Below are positions 6,312 through 8,705 of a stretch of 8,705 bases of DNA, piece after piece. Position numbers and translations under genes: made by a program. Positions within the stretch are counted from its first letter, which is position 1. The number at the start of each line of letters is the position of its first letter. A model generated the notes under the pieces. The model had not been told where the DNA came from and did not search any database. It saw only the letters and a list, made by a program, of their open reading frames with translations. Source of the DNA: JAEDES01 sp964470055 (lineage in GTDB: Bacteria > Bacillota_I > Bacilli_A > RF39 > UBA660); contig CAYXZZ010000053.1 of the NCBI GenBank assembly GCA_964470055.1, positions 1-8,705 on the forward strand. Direction: 5' to 3'.

Positions 6312-6317
6312 TAGAAA

Positions 6318-6326
6318 CACCTTCCT
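6318..6326 (-). promoter_or_regulatory. Ribosome binding site deciding the first prepilin start
   Basis: AGGAAGGTG on the minus strand contains, as its last bases, the upstream in-frame GTG (6320-6318). With a 6-base spacer it points to the GTG at 6311, which gives a normal short prepilin leader. Confidence 0.65.
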
Positions 6327-6338
6327 ATCATCCTCTTA

Positions 6339-6347
6339 ATTATAACA
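6339..6347 (-). promoter_or_regulatory. Extended -10 promoter of the pilin unit
   Basis: TGTTATAAT on the minus strand is a perfect extended -10 in the 57-base gap after the GHL10 gene. A TTCAAC hexamer 16 bp upstream (6361-6366) is a poor -35. The predicted leader is about 20 bases. Confidence 0.65.
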
Positions 6348-6368
6348 AAATTTTAAGGAAGTTGAACA

Positions 6369-7547
6369 CTAATTTAATACTTTTTTCATATTTTCAATTT
6401 CTAATATAGTCATCTCATTATAAAGTTCCTCATTAAAAAGATAATCATATCTAAACAGTGAAAAACCTTTATATTTATTTAAATTCCTACTCATCACAAT
6501 CTCTCTCATAATAATATCACTATATAAAGTCCACTCATACATCCCGCTTTTCGCATATTTATCTACTTCCCCAACTTTATAAAAAGCAAGTGCCACATAC
6601 ATTTCAATATCCTCATCTAAAACAATACTTTCCCACTCTTCAATAACACTTTTAAAAGCCTTAGTCTCATTATAAAAACCATAATATACTTGTGGCATTA
6701 TAAAATCAATGTACCCATAACTACTACACCACTCTTTCACATCCGCATAAACCTTTTCATAATTATTCTCCATATTTCCATCAGGAGACACCCCAAATCT
6801 AACTCCATATTCATGACAAACTCCAAAAACACTCCTAATCATCTCATTAATCACATCTAAACTATACCTATCTTTACTCACATATTCATTATTTTCTAAA
6901 TACTTCTCATAATCTTTCATATCAATCTCATCATTCGGATAAAAATAATCATCAAATAAAATTCCATCAACTTCATAATTAGAAATTATCTCTTCTACCC
7001 CATTAATAACTAACTCATCAACCTCATCTTTTGCTGGATTAAAATAAATTCCCGCATCACCCACATATAAAGTGTCTGTTCCAATATATTGAAAAGCCGG
7101 ACTCTCCTTACTAACATCAGATAAATCCCCCTTAGTTCTAACCCTATACGGATTTATCCATGCTACAAAAGACACATCATTCTCATGTGCCTGAAGAACA
7201 AAATACTTTAAAACATCAAAAGGATATTCAACACCCTCTTCACTAGAAATAACCTTACTCCAAGGGAAAATGTCAGATGGATAAATCGCATCACAAAAAC
7301 TTCTCACTTGAACAATAACCTCATTAAAATTCAAATCTTTAATATTATGAATCATTTTAGTTATATTCTCTTTTCCTTCTTCTTCACTTTTTCCCTTTAA
7401 ATATTTCTCTAGTTCAATATAACTAATAAATATACTTCTTTTTTCTACCTGTTCTTCTTCAACTATTTTCTCTACTTTCGGTCCATTAACAATAAGTATT
7501 CCCGCTATAACACTAATCATTACTAAAGACAAAACAACCTTTTTCAT
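6369..7547 (-). CDS. GHL10 (DUF187) glycoside-hydrolase-like protein, membrane-anchored
   Basis: This 392-residue protein has an N-terminal hydrophobic segment (about 3-21, MKKVVLSLVMISVIAGILI) acting as a signal anchor or uncleaved signal, with no lipobox cysteine. A short charged linker leads into a GHL10 TIM-barrel domain (about 38-370). Family signatures seen are FNEVIVQVRSFCDAIYPS (74-91), AWINPYRV (129-136), FNPAKDEV (169-176), VDGILFDDYFYP (193-204), FGVSPDGN (251-258) and YIDFIMPQVYYGF (279-291). D199/D200 and D256 are candidate acidic active-site residues by analogy. The domain is predicted to act on extracytoplasmic glycans; the substrate is unknown. The open frame reaches an ATG at 7595 that overlaps the upstream stop (ATGA). 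I prefer 7547 because it starts with a clean MKK signal and follows GGTGGTGA. It lies between yetF and the pilin genes on one strand. Confidence 0.88.
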   Translation of the reverse strand: MKKVVLSLVMISVIAGILIVNGPKVEKIVEEEQVEKRSIFISYIELEKYLKGKSEEEGKENITKMIHNIKDLNFNEVIVQVRSFCDAIYPSDIFPWSKVISSEEGVEYPFDVLKYFVLQAHENDVSFVAWINPYRVRTKGDLSDVSKESPAFQYIGTDTLYVGDAGIYFNPAKDEVDELVINGVEEIISNYEVDGILFDDYFYPNDEIDMKDYEKYLENNEYVSKDRYSLDVINEMIRSVFGVCHEYGVRFGVSPDGNMENNYEKVYADVKEWCSSYGYIDFIMPQVYYGFYNETKAFKSVIEEWESIVLDEDIEMYVALAFYKVGEVDKYAKSGMYEWTLYSDIIMREIVMSRNLNKYKGFSLFRYDYLFNEELYNEMTILEIENMKKVLN

Positions 7548-7562
7548 ATTATCACCACTACC

Positions 7563-7571
7563 ACTATAACA
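7563..7571 (-). promoter_or_regulatory. Possible extended -10 before the GHL10 gene
   Basis: TGTTATAGT on the minus strand matches the extended -10 form seen before three other genes here. No -35 lies at normal spacing, and the transcript would have a leader of only about 9 bases before ATG 7547, so the gene may instead be read through from yetF. Confidence 0.3.
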
Positions 7572-7591
7572 AACCAACTCCACATAATTTG

Positions 7592-8230
7592 TCATTTAAT
7601 TGCTTCATTTTTAATAAAAAACACTTGTTTATCTTTATAAAAACCATAAAAAACATCTTTCAAATTATAATTTTCTTCCTTCAATACTTTTTCTAACCAT
7701 TTCTCATCCTTTCCAATCTGAATTAAAACATCTTCATCTACCTTTCCATTTAATATCAGTGGTAACGGATAAGCATCATCCCCATCTTTTTCAAATACAG
7801 ATAATCGTCCACTAATCTCAAGAATTGCATAATCAACATACTCAAACGATTTAATTCCTTGACTTCTAAGTTCCATTAATAAATCATCCAAATTATATCG
7901 CTGTTTAAGCATCTCCTTAAAGTTAACCTTTCCTCTATTAATAATTACTGAAACATCTCCATCAACCATCTTTCTAACACCACTAAAACGTAAACTCAAC
8001 TTATCCGTAATTATTTGTAGTAAAACAAGTAATATAACTGGCACAAGTGCCATCAAAATATTTTCATCATAATTTTCTATTCCTTTAGCCGCTAAATTAG
8101 ATAGTAATAAAGACACAACCAAATCTGCTACCTTTAATTCTCTTATTTCCCTTTTACCCATAATTCTATAAAGTACCGTTATAAAAAAATAAAATATTAC
8201 CGTTCGAAACAAAATTAAAAATATTTTCAT
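7592..8230 (-). CDS. DUF421 / YetF-family membrane protein
   Basis: This 212-residue protein has three N-terminal membrane helices (about 5-22, 35-52 and 57-78) and a cytoplasmic C-terminal domain. The YetF-family hallmarks are RIMGKREIRELKVADLVV (22-39), SNLA shortly after, and in the soluble domain the segments VIINRGKVNFKEML, YNLDDLLMELRSQGI and DYAILEISGRLSVF. Function is poorly defined; members occur widely in Firmicutes, including several sporulation-linked ones, so no specific role is claimed. The ATG at 8230 is chosen because AGGTGAG lies just upstream; a longer frame from 8263 lacks a ribosome binding site. The TGA stop overlaps an ATG of the next frame (ATGA), which suggests co-transcription with the GHL10 gene. 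It diverges from the TIGR04086 gene across a 72-base gap where I see no firm promoter. Confidence 0.92.
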   Translation of the reverse strand: MKIFLILFRTVIFYFFITVLYRIMGKREIRELKVADLVVSLLLSNLAAKGIENYDENILMALVPVILLVLLQIITDKLSLRFSGVRKMVDGDVSVIINRGKVNFKEMLKQRYNLDDLLMELRSQGIKSFEYVDYAILEISGRLSVFEKDGDDAYPLPLILNGKVDEDVLIQIGKDEKWLEKVLKEENYNLKDVFYGFYKDKQVFFIKNEAIK

Positions 8231-8302
8231 AAGCTCACCTACTAATATATTGATTAAATTCATATTTTTTTATACACAGCATAAATATTAATGAGGTGAC
8301 TT

Positions 8303-8671
8303 ATGTCTAACTTAAAAAAATACAGTTTCCATCTACTTATAACCCTCGCATCCATAATCATTACCCTTCTACTCACTACTATTCTTTACTACTTCAATAT
8401 CATTAACCCCTCTACCTACAACATTCTAAAGATAGTATCTCTACTATTAGTAATTCTAATTAATAGTATCTTCTTAGGTAAAAAAGCAAAATCCAAAGGT
8501 TACTTAGAAGGATTAAAATTATCTCTACTCATAATTTTTATCTTCATTATACTAACATTACTATTTACTAAAACATTTCACTTAAAATACTTAATCTATT
8601 ACATAATAATTATGATTACTTCTATTCTTGGAGGTATGCTTGGAATAAGTACAAGAAAAGAATTAAAATAA
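8303..8671 (+). CDS. TIGR04086-family (YrzE-like) small membrane protein
   Basis: This is a 122-residue integral membrane protein with four predicted helices (about 9-30, 39-59, 69-87 and 95-115). The short polar loop GKKAKSKGYLEGLK (59-72) between helices 2 and 3, and the glycine-rich GGMLGIS motif (110-116) at the end of helix 4, are characteristic of the TIGR04086 family, represented by Bacillus subtilis YrzE, of unknown function. Length fits the family. GAGGTGA, six bases before the ATG, supports the start. It diverges from yetF. Its stop codon lies in a long A/T palindrome (8661-8688). Family call from motif memory; no function is assigned. Confidence 0.82.
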   Translation: MSNLKKYSFHLLITLASIIITLLLTTILYYFNIINPSTYNILKIVSLLLVILINSIFLGKKAKSKGYLEGLKLSLLIIFIFIILTLLFTKTFHLKYLIYYIIIMITSILGGMLGISTRKELK

Positions 8672-8688
8672 AAAATTTTATTTTAATT
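8661..8688. repeat. 13-bp A/T inverted repeat at gene end
   Basis: AATTAAAATAAAA and TTTTATTTTAATT pair perfectly with two bases between them, enclosing the stop codon of the TIGR04086 gene. There are no G-C pairs, and on either strand the T-rich segment is within the stem, so it could be a weak bidirectional terminator or a composition artefact. It is followed by a GC-rich patch to the window end. Confidence 0.4.
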
Positions 8689-8705
8689 CGCGCCTTTCGG
8701 CCATA

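Noticed and set aside
6312..6320. GTG at 6320 as the first prepilin start
   Set aside because: This GTG is part of the AGGAAGGTG ribosome binding site; the GTG at 6311 is correctly spaced.
8231..8263. Longer YetF N-terminus from ATG at 8263
   Set aside because: There is no ribosome binding site upstream, whereas AGGTGAG precedes the ATG at 8230, and YetF proteins normally begin near the first helix.
1..8705. CRISPR array, tRNA, rRNA, transposon or prophage
   Set aside because: I found no regularly spaced direct repeats, cloverleaf-forming segments, transposase or integrase frames or terminal inverted repeats; gaps between genes are short.

Overview
The window is an AT-rich, gene-dense bacterial chromosome segment using an ordinary genetic code and strong AAGGAGGTG-type ribosome binding sites. 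The gene set (PBP2b-like transpeptidase, four-cysteine L33, DUF2624 beside endonuclease IV, a DUF421/YetF protein, a TIGR04086 membrane protein, Gram-positive-style prepilins) points to a low-GC Firmicute of the Bacilli. It is perhaps a gut Erysipelotrichales/RF39-like lineage, but this placement is inferred from gene families and composition only.

Layout: the left edge (1-2519, minus strand) reads PBP2b-like transpeptidase, rpmG (L33) and the first part of efp (EF-P). The efp reading frame is broken by an apparent one-base deletion in a homopolymer. Positions 2584-3446 (plus strand) hold a DUF2624 gene with a doubtful start codon, then an unrecognised 179-residue protein with a near-consensus promoter and a G7 tract in its leader. 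A bidirectional terminator separates it from the convergent nfo (endonuclease IV, minus strand, 3477-4358). DUF2624 and nfo are neighbours in Bacillus (yqfT/yqfS), so the orphan gene seems to sit inside a conserved neighbourhood.

Positions 4423-6311 (minus strand) hold three consecutive type IV prepilin-like genes. The first two are tightly coupled and look like paralogues; the third has its own promoter and its own terminator. No prepilin peptidase, ATPase or platform protein lies in the window. Upstream on the same strand are a membrane-anchored GHL10 (DUF187) glycoside-hydrolase-like protein and a YetF/DUF421 membrane protein whose stop overlaps a possible GHL10 start. Diverging from these, at the right edge, is a small four-helix TIGR04086-family membrane protein.

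Much of the window concerns the cell envelope: peptidoglycan cross-linking, an extracytoplasmic hydrolase-like domain, pilins and membrane proteins. The rest is translation (L33, EF-P) and DNA repair (Nfo). The observations most worth a second look are the three-pilin cluster with paired cysteines, the orphan gene with its unusual leader, a calcium-loop-like motif next to the KTGT box of the transpeptidase, the broken efp, and a recurring extended -10 element TGTTATANT. I see no transposons, CRISPR arrays, tRNAs or rRNAs.
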